Positions 1-15,000 of a stretch of DNA of 64,000 nt are shown here, in pieces. The translations under genes were made by a program, and so were the position numbers. The first letter of the stretch is position 1, and each line of letters opens with the position of its first letter. Origin of the DNA: Rallus limicola (Eukaryota > Chordata > Aves > Gruiformes > Rallidae); contig JAKCOZ010000003.1 in assembly GCA_022605955.1 (NCBI GenBank), forward strand, positions 41,566,761 to 41,630,760, in the 5' to 3' direction. The notes beneath the pieces were generated by a model that was not told where the DNA came from, did not search any database, and saw nothing but the letters and a program-made list of their open reading frames with translations.

Positions 1-80
1 CAGTATGAATACCCAGGGGTGCAGAACTTGCGGTTTCCAGCTGACCAGATTTGGGTACCAGACATTCTTCTGTATAACAG
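1..80 (+). CDS. CHRNA8: CHRNA8 exon (loop A), 5' end cut by the window
   Basis: Reading in frame 1, this segment begins [13 protein letters not shown] and ends LLYNS, with the final Ser codon split AG|T by the intron. The WVPDILLYN stretch is loop A of the agonist site, including its tyrosine. The donor GTAAGC begins at 81. In the alpha-7 family this exon is about 110 bp, so about 30 bp is probably missing to the left of the window; this corresponds to exon 4 of the alpha-7 gene. Confidence 0.93.
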
Positions 81-3000
81 GTAAGCAAGATGCATCACTG
101 CTTGTGGGAGCATAAATCAGCCATGCTTCACTGATATTCTAGGGGTTTTGCCACCTGGGGATTTGGCTGTTACTCTTGAAACAATAACAAATTAAGCGAA
201 CAAGTCTAGCTAATAGCCAATCTTAAGTCTTCCTTGCTGTAGTTCTTCAGAGTTCTTCATTATATTTTCCTAGGGAGCAGAGAGAGGAAAAAAATCCATA
301 TTCTCCTTATAATTACCATGTCTCTCCCAGAAAAATATATCTGCCTTAGTGTTTCTGCCTGAACTAAAAGGATTTTCTTCTCATTTTCGTCATCAATGAT
401 ATTTTATAAATCTCTCCATCATTCCTCTTCCCCTCTGAACACTCTCTAATCTGTTTTTCCTCCTCTGGAGCTGAATTCATCTCCCTAGCCAGCAGTTTTG
501 CAGCACTGAATGGAGTGGAAACTCTGCAGACAGATGTTTCCTTAATGCTTTCTAGAAGGAGGGGATTTTGGTTTTGCTCTAACATTTTACTTTTTTACTT
601 ATTTTATGATCTATCAGAAACCCCAGATGTTGTACTTCAGCCTCCTGTCTTACTAGATTTCCACTGATCTGTCTTTCTTTCGCAGTTTTTTAAGTGTAAT
701 ATTTTCTAATCATCCAGACTGAATTTCATTCTCTTGGTTTCCCCAGTCACCAAGATCCATTTTACATTCCATGTCCTCACTATATGATATCCCAAGAAGG
801 CTTGGTATAACCTGGATTCTTTAAGTGCTCTTTACTTCATCTTTAATCATTATATAAGGTGTCCCGGTTCCTTTTCAGTCTCTAAAAATGATGCATATAG
901 CCAGGTCCATATTACTGTAGTTTGTTTATAAGAACATAATGGCAGAGGCTTTATGAAGTTCAGGTATATCACCTGCCGCCTCTTACTCAGTTAACAAGAA
1001 AATTGGACTGACTTGATGCAGTCGGCCCTTGATAAATTTATGCCAGCTGTTTTCACCTCATTATCTTTGAAATTAGGTTGATGTGTTTTATAATTTCACA
1101 TTTAAAAAAAAAAAAAGAGAATTATCTTTGATCTTCCCTAATTCAGCCCTTCCCAGTTCTCCACGAGCTCTCACAGCCAGTTGTTAATGCTTCAGAGGGT
1201 ATTTTGGCCAGTCCCTTCAGTTCTCGAGAGTAAATTTCATCAGCCCTGCCAACTGGAATCTGTCTTATCTACACTTCTTTAACCTGTGCCTCCCCTATTC
1301 TGCCTTGGACTCCTGCTACTGTGTGAGAACACAAGTGCGGTGAGCCACGTTTCGGAAGACGGAAGCACAGAGGGTACAGGACACCGCAGCTCTCTGCACC
1401 CTGTTGTTTTCTTTCCTTTCACAGCAAGTAGTTGATCTACACAATCCTTTGTATTTTCCTTGTTTCCATGCATTTATAAAAACCTTTCTTGCAGCCTTTT
1501 ATGTTTTTTTTTTTTTATAGTTATCACTCATTCTACACATAACTTTTCCAGTTTTATCCCCGTTGTTTTGTGCGGGGGATGACACTGAGGACTCAGATAT
1601 GAAGAGTGAGCAGGTCACAGGAGGAACACAGGATCTAGAATTTCCACATCTGTTAGTGACACAGGGTGTGTGAGATGGTGCAGCCATGCAACATAGACCT
1701 ACACATAGCCATGACAGACAAGGCCTTACAGGATCAGCCAGGGAAACCCTCTTCTGAAGAGTCCCTGGGGAGTAACCTGCTCCCTTGAAGAATTGTTGTT
1801 CTTGCCTGCCTTATGACTCCCTTATTTTTCTCAGAATTGCTGGAATCCTAAAGAAATTATCTTTTCTTGGTCCCTTTCACCTGGTTTCTGGCCTTAAAGT
1901 CTCAGCAAATCTCTTGGTACAAGCCCCAGATCTAAAACAAAGTCTTCCCAGTGTCTTCCTCCATTGCTTGAAGCAAACACTTGTATTGCATAATTGTTGG
2001 TTCAGGCCACCATTCCTCTTACAACAGGTATCTGCATAACCAATAACTTGATTTACACTGCGAGCTGTCTGATTCAGATAGCAGCCCCAGAAGATCCTCA
2101 TCCTCCTGACTCTCCACTTTTTGGATACAGCTACTGCTTCTGCTCCTTTCTCTTCTGCCTTTGCTGAGACACCCAACACCTCTAACCTCTCACTTTTTTT
2201 GAGGTCATTGTAGCATGCAACAAACATGCCTGGGTGCAGGTCAGAAGTGTCTATGAGAAGCCAAGATATTGATTGAGGGTGGACTCTTCACTCAAGCATA
2301 GGACCTTAATTCAGATATTCTATGAATTTAATTCAGCTGAAAGATCGTGTTGATGGTTACTAAATCCTAACTCAGACATCAGCTTGCTTTTTCTTTGTTT
2401 TGTTTATACTGTGTTATAGTGCAGATGAAAGATTTGATGCAACATTTCACACAAACGTCCTGGTGAATTACTCTGGATCCTGCCAATATATTCCTCCAGG
2501 TAGGGCACCAAGAGCCTTTATTTGCTTTAAATCAATATGTAGCTTTGAATAAGTACAAGCAGTTTTCCTTCATGAATTAAACCAAAGTCTTTAGAAGCAG
2601 TCTATGGAAATTTTTCGCACCATGTAATTATGGAACAGACCACTGAAGAAAGGTGCATTATTAGAAATTTCCACTTCACAAATCAAGAAATCACTTTCCT
2701 GAGCTTAGAATATTCAGAGACCCAAACTGAAGTGTCATCTAAAGCAAAGTGGTGTGCACACTCACATCATGTTTCATATGCAATCCAATTAGCTCTTTCT
2801 TGAGAGTGGAGAGGCATGTGGCTGCAGGAGAACTTGAGACTAGCAGTCCTTCTGCAGTGAAGTCCCCCCTTCCAGGCTGAGGCTACAACTCCAGGTGAAA
2901 ACTGAGACTGGTCTCAGTCAGCCAGACCTAAGTCACAGCCTGCTTTCCATCTATAGTACTAATTCATGGCCTGTTAGGCCCATCAGCCAGGATCTACCAG

Positions 3001-6000
3001 CTAACACACAGGCTAATACATAGTTCCCCACTCTGGTGGACAAGAAATTCCCAAATTTTATGTCATAGCTGCTGGCAGGCTGACCCCAGGACTGTCCACA
3101 AAGCCCACCAGGGAACAAACAGGTCTGCCCTGGTAACTGGTGGGGAAGTGCCATAGCTACAGTTGTGGTCTCCAAAAGAAAGTTTGGAGCAATTTTTCTT
3201 CTCTCATCAGAATATCCATGAAAAAGAAAAATTAAATAGTTTCCAACAACCTACAAGTATTAAATTATTCAAAATGTCACATGAAATAATGATAGTGGAT
3301 GAGGCACATTCAGAGTAAAATTTAAGGCCTAGGTTAACATATAGAAGACAAAGACCAGCACAGAGAGAAGTTTAGCATAACAATGGTTTTTCAAGGGAAA
3401 GTGGGTCTGATGCAGTGCTGGACAAGGTTTCCTTTCAAGGAGCTTTTCACAGTACTTCCAGCCACAGTGCATGGACATCTGTGTACTATACACTCCTGTC
3501 AGACCCTGCAGCACTGACTGTGATCTTCTGGGACCAACCAGCATTTGGATACATGCTGGGCTGCTACTGGGTGGCCAGAGTGTTCTGAGCAACCTATATC
3601 AAGGATGCAGTGAAAGAGAGAGATCTTCACAGCAAGGGAGGTTATTCTACTCATGGCAGCATTTTCCACCTGTGCTACTTAGTTGGTTACCCCATGACTA
3701 CATCATACAGACTTTTGAAGAAGACAGTTGATCACAATCGATTGGACAGGTAAGAGTAGAGATGAATTGTACCCTGCACATACTTCATTCTGACTGATTT
3801 CTGCCCACAGGCATTCTGAAGAGCACGTGTTACATTGACGTCCGCTGGTTCCCCTTCGATGTGCAGAAGTGTGATTTGAAGTTTGGCTCCTGGACTCACA
3901 GTGGCTGGTTGATTGACCTGCAAATGCTTGAGGCTGATGTTTCCAACTATATCTCGAATGGCGAATGGGATTTAGTGGGTAAATCAGCTCACCTTAAAAT
4001 TCTCATTAATTTGATTTTCAAAGGCAAACCCCAAATATATAGAGATGATCAATCCCACTGGAACATGAAATATAGACATTAAAAGTTTCTATATAAAAGG
4101 CAGGAAAAAAAAAATCACATATCAGAGACAACCTTTCAGACACATTCATTGAACTGTGACAGAAAACACTGTGTTCTGGGGCAATTGCCTTCAACCAAGT
4201 ACATAAATTAAATTTACTGGTCCTAATGCATCTGTGCAGTTTGTCAGTACTACACTTAGATGTGTCTCATGTAGGTGTATGGAACACTGCTGTCACATCT
4301 ACTCTAACATGCCAGCCAAAAATTGATTGGCGTAAAAAACACTGTTTCATCAAAACTGGGCTTTTACAGAGATTAATGTCTCTCACTGCCAAAACCATAA
4401 CAGTGTCTAGAAGTTCATAATAACTGCAAACAATTGCAGTTTAGTATGTCTCTCTTCTGTGCTTTGGAAGATATCTGTATTAATAGGAATCTATATGCAG
4501 AATTAGTTATTTGGAGTAAGCTCCCAGTGAGCTATTTTGAACTCATTTATGCAGCTAAATCAGAAGCAATGTCATGGAAATGTATAGAGCTTAGCCACCT
4601 TAAGGAGACCTTGCAGAAGGGACATTTCATCTTCTAGTCTGGATATGCAGACAGGGAGATAACTGACACTGACCAACTGCATGCAGTAGTTTTACCATTC
4701 AGGGCATCTGAGAAATAAGACCGTAAGAAACATAATCAGCATTCATCTTCATGAGAAGCTGAAGGACTTTGTAGGGAAGTCCTTCTAAAGTCCATTTCAG
4801 AGCACTCATGACTTCCCAGTGCATCTTTAAGTGGTTATTTCTGACCAACAAGTATGCATATCTGATTAAGAGACTTACCTGTCCCTTATCTGCCTTCAGC
4901 CCTGATCAGGGCTGGACAAAACAGGCCCCTGCCTCACTCATACTGCAAAACCTTTATGTAAGTCTCAGGCAAGCTATGGTTATATCCTTCATGGAGACTT
5001 TGTGATGCTCCTGTGCAAATGTACGCATTGTCACATCTTCTGACAAGTGCACAGAAAACAAAAAGGGGTGATCAGTGGTGGAGTAAAAGATATGAGGTGC
5101 TGAGTTCTTCCAAATGTCCTGACATTTCCTGTGGTGCAGAAGAGCCTGCCACACAGGATCTCTGACAGTCTACTACAGCTAGATCACTGTGGCCAACTCT
5201 GCCATTCAGCTACACTGGACTATGTTTCTTAGCCTCCAAAAATAGCAGACTTCAAGCTTAAATGGGTTGTTTTTTTTAAAATTAAGTCATATCCTATTTG
5301 TTTTTCCTGACACAACAAAACAAATGCATGTAAGAAAATTACAGAAAAATAAGAACTGGTGGTATTTGCTGTACAGAAGATCTGCTGCATGGGCTGGTGA
5401 ATGTGACAATGGCTGTTTGTCACAATTCCCTGAAAGCAAGAAGTTAGAATGCACATATTACTGAGTTATTCTTTGGTCACTGCTTCCAAATCTTTCCTAG
5501 TTGAGGTTGGGATGCTTAGAACCATTTTCATCTGGCCCATATAAACTTCCCTGGTTAAGACAGGTTCTAATAATTCATAAGGCATGAAAATAAACCCTGG
5601 AAAACACAGAATGTGGGCTAGGAACAGCAGACACCTTGCAGTGCTAGCTCAGACACTGTTGAAGGCACTGACAAACGAAGAGATGATGTCCTGGTTTCGG
5701 CTAGAAGGGAGTTAACTTTCCCTACTAACAAGAAAGGAGGGGACACAGCCAGGACAGGTGACCCAGATTGGCCAAAGGGGGCCTTCCATGCCAATTAAGT
5801 CATGCTCAGCACAAAAGGAGGAGGGGGCGGCTCCAGGACGTGCGGTTTTTCGGAGAGGAAGGGGCGGGTTTCCGGGGGCACTCGGGGCCGTGTGGTCAGA
5901 GTTGTGTGTTTTGGTGAGAAAATGCGTTGTGTATCACATGATCATTGTTATATCTATTTTCCTTCCTGCTATTCTAGCAAACTATCCTTATCCCAACCTG

Positions 6001-9000
6001 CGGGGTTTTGGTGGTTTGGTTTGGTTTCCCTTTCCCTTCTTGCTCCCCAGCTCCCCCCTCTCCCTTTAAACAAAACCACGACAGTTGCGTTGTCTCATTC
6101 ACCCCCATAATGATGTATGTCAGCTTTCAAAGAACATGGAACTTTGTCCTTTGTCCCCTTAAATCTATTCATCCATACATGCATCTCTGGCCACAAGTGG
6201 TAGAAATTTATTTTTGCCTGGCGATTGATTTGGAGGTGTCTTTTCTCCCTTACCAATTGCCACAGGACTCTTCAAAGAACTCTTCAAGACACAATGTGTA
6301 GGCGTAGTGGAGGTGCCACAAGTTGGTTTATAAACCATCAATTCTTGGCCTATTCCAAGGGGATGCACATCTCCCCACTGCTCTGATCTCCCTCTCTGTA
6401 GGTGTCCCAGGAAAAAGGAATGAGATGTACTATGAATGTTGTAAAGAACCATACCCAGATGTAACATACACCATCACCATGCGCCGACGCACCCTCTACT
6501 ATGGCTTAAACCTACTCATTCCCTGTGTTCTCATATCTGGCTTGGCACTGCTTGTTTTCCTTTTGCCAGCTGATTCAGGGGAGAAGATTTCTTTAGGTAA
6601 GTGCTGAAGCATTTATTTCTTCTGTAAGCACTTGCTATAAAATACAGAATAAATGCATTGTGGAACTTGATGAATATACATTTCCCTGGAGGAGCAACAG
6701 AAGCATTTGTTTGGTTGCAGAAAGCAGGGAAACAGCTTTTGGCATGGCATTCACACATTCTGTGCTGAGCACTTCTAAAATCTTTTAGATTTTAAGCTGG
6801 GAAGAGACAGAACTGTTCACTGGCATAGGAAGCAGTGGTAGTAGTCTGTTGGCCCTGTTCTGTACTTCAGTGCGTCTCAGTGCAGTTCACAGCTGATTAA
6901 CTCTGTTTTTCACACAGGACATACAAAGGCACAGAAAGAGAAGGGTTGTGAGCAGCAGCAGTATCTGGGCATTGGCTTTTCACCTTCCAAGTTCAGGTCC
7001 CAAACCACTTAAGCCATGAGTCCCCCATGAACACAAAACAGGGACATCCAAGGAAGGGCTAAATGAGATTTACTGTTGTGTCTGTTGATAAAGAGGGGAG
7101 GCATGCTTCCAAGAGAAGATAGGGAAGAACTGGAAATTCACAAGACTGGCCCAGGCAAGACCTTAAGATTTTCATGCATAGTTGATAGTAATTGTGCACA
7201 ATTCTGATCAGGGAAGAGATATTTATATCATATGAAGTGCCCTTGGTATTAGTAGAACAATCAGTGATTTGAGTAGCCTGCCTTACAAGAAGTAAAACAC
7301 AGGCTATGGGGGATGCAAGTCCTCTCTATGAAAGACAGGATTAAGACAAAGGAAGAAGTTATTTGAGCTGTAGTGCAATGTTGACATAAAAGTAGGGGGC
7401 AACATTCATGCACTGACCTTGTGTTTTCTCAGTAGCATAGCAGTTAGATTTATCAGCAGTCTTCTTCAATAGGATAAATAAAGAACTTTAAAACAGGCAA
7501 AAGCTCTTTGCAGGGTGCTATATAATATGCAACAGCCAAAAACCAGACTCATGTCTGTGCAAGTCTCTCCTAGCCCTTAATGACCCTCTGGGCTTTGTGC
7601 TATGTTTTGGAAAAGCAATGTAGTTTACCCATTCTACAAGCTTCATTTCACTCAACAGGAAAAACAATTCCTCCATTACTGTTAAGAGGAGTAAGAGTTT
7701 GAGTGTAACTGAAAAAAGTGAAAAGACGGCAGATGAAGTTCCATCCAAAAATACTCTCACATTGTAGAAGTCCTCATATGCACTGACTGACTTGAAGTAA
7801 TGGGTTTGGCTTAGCTGCAGATCAGAATAAGGTTATATTTGACAGCAAAGACATCAAAGGAGCAGCTGCAGAGTTCATGTTTGTCATCTTTCCCCTCCAT
7901 GTTCACTCCCTGCAGGTATCACTGTCCTGCTTTCCCTGACCGTATTCATGCTGCTTGTGGCTGAGATCATGCCTGCAACTTCTGACTCAGTCCCACTAAT
8001 AGGTAAGTTAATTTTCTCTGCTCTGTGCAAAATGTATGATGCTTCTTAAGAGTTGTTCAAAGCCTGTTTGTGGACTGAGCCTTTTTATTACTATAGCCTT
8101 GCATTTCAGCAATGTCAGGACTAAATCTCTGTCTGGATTTACCATTTGCATGTATGAAAAGAGCCTACCTGAGGGATACAAAAATGCTCTGGAAAAACAA
8201 CTGCAAGGATTGAGAGGGGGACAGAATCAAATGAAAAGGTGAAAGTTTGGGTAGGCAAAACACAAAGCCAGCAGCACCAAATGCACAGTCACAAGTGGGA
8301 GACTGGAATAATACTCAGCCTTGGCTCTGGATTCATTGAGACTGACCATAAAGTCCCTTTAACAGCACTTTGGATGAAGCTGTGTGCACAGAGAGCTTGT
8401 GAAGATCTCAGTGCTGCTGTCTGAGGCAAATTCATCTTTCTCTTGCATTACCTGCCCTCCCTGTTATGCAACTCTTCCCCGCCTTCTCCTCTTCTGTGAG
8501 TTCTCTCCACTTCTTTCTACCCCAAGAGCAACGCAGGATACTACAGTCAAAATTCAAATATATCACTGGAGCATTTTTAACCCTTTTGATAATCTGTCCC
8601 ACAGTTTTCATTGAGGAACATAGGCCAGACAAGTATTGTCACATCCTCTGTTTTCTTAGGACCATCTCTTTACCTTGATCTCAAGGGGCCTCAGTTTCTC
8701 AACTGTGAACTGCAGAAAAAAATCACCTGACCTCATACCAAGGTAGAGAATAGGATAAAAGAGCAGTACTTAGACAACCTCATTATCTCACATCAAGGGT
8801 TAAAACCTTGGACATTAACTCTGGGGAAAGAGGGTGACAATGCAATAGTAAGGGTAACAACACCCATAGGCAAATTTCTGAAAAATGACTTGGATGCCTT
8901 ACTGAAAGTCAGGAGTCTTGCTTCTGAGTCATACAGGAGCTTTCAAAAAACTAGCAGAACTTTTCTCTGAACATACACCTAGGACTCCATAGAGGAAGAC

Positions 9001-12000
9001 ATATTTTTAACAGAAACTTTGTGGGTAGGGAAGAAACACAAGACATCTTAGACCAGCATTCACATAATTTTGCTTTGTGTCATACATAACAAAAGCCATT
9101 TGGTGTTAGAAAAGGGATGTGCTCACCTATGCCCAGTCCACTTGTTTCAACCAAGGCCAGTTTCTACTGATAGTCTCCTATCATGGAATGTTGGATTTGT
9201 ATCAAGAAAAGCTATGAATGTTATTACAGACTTTGATGCTGTAATAACATATCTTTTGCACAGCTATGTGAACATCCCATACCAGGAGAAGGTGAGGGGA
9301 AATGGTGTTGAGGAACCCTGTTGCATCAAGACCCCCTTCTCCAGGGGAATATGGCCTCAACTAGCAGGACATCTCATATCTTTTCACTCTTTTTTGATCA
9401 CAAAGTCAATGAGATAATGTTGCAGTTTTGTGTAGCTGGGTACTGGGAGACAATGGGTGTCTGCAGAGATGGTTGGTGCAAGAAGCAGCCAGAAGCTCTC
9501 TGCAGGCCCCAGAGAATAAACATCAGCTGACTGTAGGCCAGAGTTGCTGCTGACCAGGGCTGAGCCAATCGGCGATGGTCAAAGCACCTCTGAGAATCAC
9601 ATGTAGGAGAAAAAAAACAAACAAGCAGCTGCATTTTGCCACCAGAGAAGGGAGTGAGAAGATGTAAGGAGCTGTGCAGAAACCGAGGCCGGGGAACGGA
9701 GGAACAGGACTTGATAGCAAAACGTATGAAACTGGTGATACACAAGGCAGTTTCTCACCAAACCACTGGCACAGGCTCCCCAAGGAAGGGGTCACAGCCC
9801 CGAGCTTGACTGAGTTCAAGAAGTGTCTGAACAATGCACTCAGTCCCGTGCTCTCACTTGTGTGGCCCTGTGTGGAGCCAGGAGTTGGACTTGATCCTTA
9901 TGGGTCGCTTCCAACTCTGGATATTCTGTGATCCCAAATGGGATGTTTTAATGGCTGAGCTGGATATTCCAGAACATGATCACAATTCTTCAATATGATC
10001 TCTGGTCCAGTTGAAAATCTTCAGAAATGTGTGTGGGAAAAAGGAAGACACTGGGACATCTTGTTCAATTTTTGGAGAATCAGCTTGGTTATCATCAGGT
10101 TACATGAATAAACATATCCTCCAATACAAGTGGTTTGAGAAATATGCAAGCAATTCAATCTTCAAGTAGAAAGATCCAGATTTTGTTCTGCAAAAAAAAG
10201 CTTCTGTCACTGGTCTTCATGCACGTGGGAGCACAGGTGCTCTGAAAGCCTTATCTCATATACTTTAAATACTTGCATTATATTCTTAGGGTCTGGGTTT
10301 TTAAAAATGAACATTCATTGACACCTATCTGGACCTGGATGGACACTCCCAGCCATTGCTAGTACAAAAGCACTAGCACTTAACATTGTGTACCCTCTGC
10401 TTTTCTCTGCCTTCTGAACTCAGCTTTAACTACTTAACTGTAATAATATGGGAAATCCTCACAGCTGCTGTTTTGAGTGTCATTGTTGAGGGAGAGCAGG
10501 AAAGCTGGTCTTATATAATGCCCAGAAAAGATGTCTTTGACATCTGGTATATTTGCAAAGAAGTGTGGGAAACATATCCTGATTCTTCTTGGTTTAGGCC
10601 ATTCTCCCATAACCTCAACTTACATTTATAATAAATGAAGCACCTCTCAGTCAAAACAATCCTAAGGAGGCAGGTGAGCCAAGACACTCTTTGCAAAGTT
10701 GGTCCCCCCTTCCATAGAACTCTCTGTTCATAAATCTGTCCAGAGTGGAGACTCTCTTATTCCACATTTGCAACTTCTCCACATTTCTATGTAGCTGTGT
10801 TAAGTACACAAACAAGCTGACTTCTTTTATGTAAAGAGCAAATTACAAAGCTTGGCCTACAAATCAGCAGCAGGCTGCTCAATACCTTCAAACACCAGAA
10901 CTGCGCTGCTCCTCCACACTGCATGTTGATGAGTAGAGCTTTCCTTTCCACAGACCAGAATATTTTTGTGCCAAGAAATATTCGAGTTGGACAGTTGGAC
11001 TGCATCTGCCCCCCTGCTTTCACTCAGCTTTCTTAGGGCTTGCATTCACATCAGTAATTACCTACTTCTTGCCCGGCAGCATGTCTGCTCTTGTCCTCCT
11101 GGAGTGTCTCTTTTTGGGGAACAAGGTATTTCCAAAGTCCAATTGTCAGCAGCATGTATCTGTGCAAAGCAAGTCATTGCAGTCTTTCAAAAGATGAATC
11201 CTGCCCTTCTCCAAGCTCATCTGTGATTCTAAAGGAAGGAGAAGTCTGTGAACCAGAGGAAAAATTCTTGTGCTTAAAACATTAACCACTTATGGCAAAC
11301 AAAATTAACTCACACATTTCAGTCAAAACCATTGAAGTCCCATGACATCTACAAACACAAGTTTGGTTAGAATCCAACAAAAGCTGACTGTATGAACAAG
11401 GTTTGTTTTACTCCAAGGTCCTGGAGGTCCCTCTTGGCATTTAAAATCTCTAGAGTGTAGCTCCAAAGGATTTTCAGACCATGACTATACAGCAGCAGCT
11501 GTGTCCTAAACTTACCCTTCCTAGTAGTGCTTAATCATGCCTCACAGGAAGTGTGTCTGGCTGCACTCATGATTTGACTTACTTTAAATTTCTCCTTTAA
11601 AAATACTTTTATCCAGAGTCCGTGAAAGTAGACAGCTGGAGTTCATTACTTGAGGAAAGGATATAGAGAAGCACGGGGCACTCTAAATGGGTTACACATG
11701 TGAAATTACTAATTTCAGTGCACTAATCACTGTGTAAAATCGTAAGACCTGTGTCACAGAGCTCAGGTATGTGACAATTATTCTTTTTGCTCCTAAAAAC
11801 CCATGCAATTATGCACAGATTTGTCTTGCACTATAAATGCCAGTAATTTCATAGGGATTTCATGCACCTTCCAGCTCCTGCCACAAAAGAGCATTGCTCC
11901 CAGTCTAGAGCATTTTGTAAGAATCCATGTCCCACTGTGTTGATTCCCTGGTTCAGTGACCAAGTTGAATTTAAACAAATACTGTTATTTCAATTAGAGC

Positions 12001-15000
12001 TTTTGTACAAGCTCAGGCTCTGCCCACTGAAACTAAAGGCTTAGGTAATTCATCTGAGAAGTACATTTGAGGCATTTAGATCTAAACTGGAAGGACTTCT
12101 TTATTTCCATAAAGACCATGTGATTCATGTAAATAGCACAGGATAATCAGATCTGGTCTTGGCAGTAGGGATGAGTTCCTTCCTTAGGCAATAGACATAC
12201 GCCTGAATTCCTTTTTTTAAAGAGCACTGTGCCTCCCTGTTTGCAGTCTCCACATCTCTGACCATTTTCATTAAACTGTGTTTTCCGTTTGAAAGCAGTG
12301 TTGTAATTAAATCCAGTAAATAATGCATTAGAAAGTCACTAAGGAACAAGTTCCCCCACATCAAGACAGATTCCTAACTATAACTCTTCCCCTTCATTAC
12401 TATCTTTTGACTAGAGCCTTTATGTTCACGTTTGCCCACATCTAGCAGTACCTGACAAAGCAGCAACTAGAATGCCATTCATCTTGCACTGCTGTAGGAA
12501 TGTCTTAAAAAATTATGTCTCAGTATAAGCTGCTAGTTTGGACTCATAGAGTTAAAAAAAAATCCATCATAATGTAATGTTTGTTTACTACCAGAACCAG
12601 CTGTTTTTTCAGAAAGACAGATGCATCAAGTTGAAATCAGACATGGCCAATACCTATTGCTCTGGAAACATGAGAGCAACAGAGTTATGAGCATAACAAG
12701 CATAGCTTCCTCACTTCTTTCTCCCTGACTACAGTAACACATCTAGATTGGGCAAAAAAACTTTGGCCACATAGCATTGAAAAGTGTAGGTTCACCTCTT
12801 TTTCCACTCTGCAGTGAGACACAGGCTGTGTCCCTCCTCCCCCCCCCTCTCCCCCCATGATTTTCAGTGCTGCAGTCTCGTGGCTCCTGCAACAGGGAGA
12901 CATCAAAGCTGCAACAAGCTCTGAGTTGGCTGTTCTCCCTACTGCCCAACCAGGGCTCTGAGGAAGTATCACTTTCAACGTACTTGATCAAAGCAGGTAA
13001 GGCATGCTTCTGCCTAAAAGCCAAATCTTGAAATGAAATGTTTAGGAGGCCAGTCAGGCGTCTCATTTCTCCCATAAACACTTTTTATACCTGGTAGTTC
13101 AAGGACTCCTCTTGCACAGGGGAAATGCTTAGTAATTTCTGACTGTTTTTCCACACCCAAAAGTCTCTAAAGTGCAGAAGTCATTATTTCCTTCCAGGTC
13201 TTTCCAAAATAATGCCATTGTTTTTTGATCAAGAATCTGTATTTTGCTCTAAAAGGAGTTTTGTGGCAGAAAATGTGGAACTCCTGAAAGCTGGCAAGTG
13301 GACAGGGTGTTTGAAAGGGTGACACGGGGCTCATGAATATAAGGAAATGTTGCTTCCTATGGTTAACATGTATGTAATGCATGACAACGATCAAATAGTG
13401 CCAGTAAAAATGAAATTATCTTTACCTCCAGGTTAAAAAAACTTCCTTTCTTTCTGTCTTCTTTTACTGAGTTCCTCTGCTTGCTTCTTTTAAAAAATCC
13501 CACTAACTTGTTGCTTATTTTCCGCTGTGTCCCCTTCTTGTGATTCCCTGTCATGCCTGCATTACTTCAGTAAGAATGAAGGTTTAATGCCGTGAATAAG
13601 TAGGTTTGCAGCAGACGCTTGGGGTGATTTCTTGCAGTTAGTCATACAGCAAACAAGGCTGCAAGTGACTAAGACAAGCAAGCAATGTGGTGCCTTCCCA
13701 CCTCCAGGAGTTGCAGATTGGTTTAAGGTATAAGCATAAGGCATTAGTGGTTCTGACTAGAGAGGGGAAAATGAGATTAATCTCCCGTTACATTTCTGGC
13801 TCTCTGCTTGTACATTCTCAGCTGCTGCCACTTCACTTTATTCTGTCTTTTTTTTTACTTTGTGCAGGGCTTTTTCCCCCTCATTTTTGTGGTCCTGCCC
13901 AGTACCTTGCTGGAGCCAGGACCCTGCCCAGCCACCTCGTGGAACACAAATTTTGATTTACAGCAGCTTTTACAGTTGCATGTCCTGTGATCTGTGGTGC
14001 TTTTCCCAAAGCCATGAGTCTTGGACACTTTTTCTTTATTTAAAAGAAAAAAAAAAAAAAAAAGAAATAAAAGGAGAGAGAGAGAAAGGTAATAGTTTTA
14101 CTTTCCAAACACCTAGTTCTATACTTCAAATCCATATGGGAGAAGAGTTTGAGAGTTTCTAACCACTGAGAAAACACTGTCCCTGTGCCCACTTCAACTA
14201 CCATAACTGCAAGATAGTCACAGCATACAATCAATAGTATGTGATTTTTGAGACATTTCATGTTTAGGAGCAACCAGCTGGATTGAGATAATGTTCTATG
14301 CTTTCTACCATCAGTGAGAGCACAGGGTGTCACAGCCACAGCAAATCTTGACAACAGTGGAAATTGTTCTCCTGCCTGCATCCTCTTCTGTCTCTCTTTG
14401 CTCTCTATGCACAACAGTAGATCAGTCAGGAAGGGACTTTCTCTACCTCTTGAGAAACTCTGCCATCTCCCATAGTAAATCGCAACAGCATCTGCCCAGC
14501 ACCTGCTCTTATCCTTGCCGTAGGAGAAAAGAGGAAGGGTGGTTGGAAGCCCCTCTGTTGGTGTCTGAAGTTTCCTGCATCCTCCACAGGCTTCATTTAA
14601 TTAACCTTAACAATTTCCAGAAGGAAGAGCAGTGAGTAACTCCTTCTGTGCATGTTATGGGACATTTCTCCCATTTTCTGAGAGTTTAGCAGAAGCACAA
14701 AGCACTCGGCAATGAATGACTGAAATGTCCTGATTTAAGGTAGCTCTAAACCAGTCCATCAGTTCACATACAAAATCTGCTGTTTCCTGCAGAGAAGGAT
14801 TGTAAACATGAACACCAGTGGGAAGTATCCAGCTTGATCACCGTGAATACCTACCTGAGTGTGACACTGTGCTTCTGCCTTTCCTATGATTAACTGTGTT
14901 AACAACTCTGGATAATATACTGCTTTCTCAGTCAGTGTTTGGTGACAAAGTAAAGAAGGCAAAGCATCCATTTGGAATATCTTGCTCCTCTTACTATTTC

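Noticed and set aside
5758..6110. Two overlapping open frames of about 100 codons
   Set aside because: They lie in the LTR, overlap each other in different frames, have G/P/S-rich low-complexity wording and match no retroviral gene.
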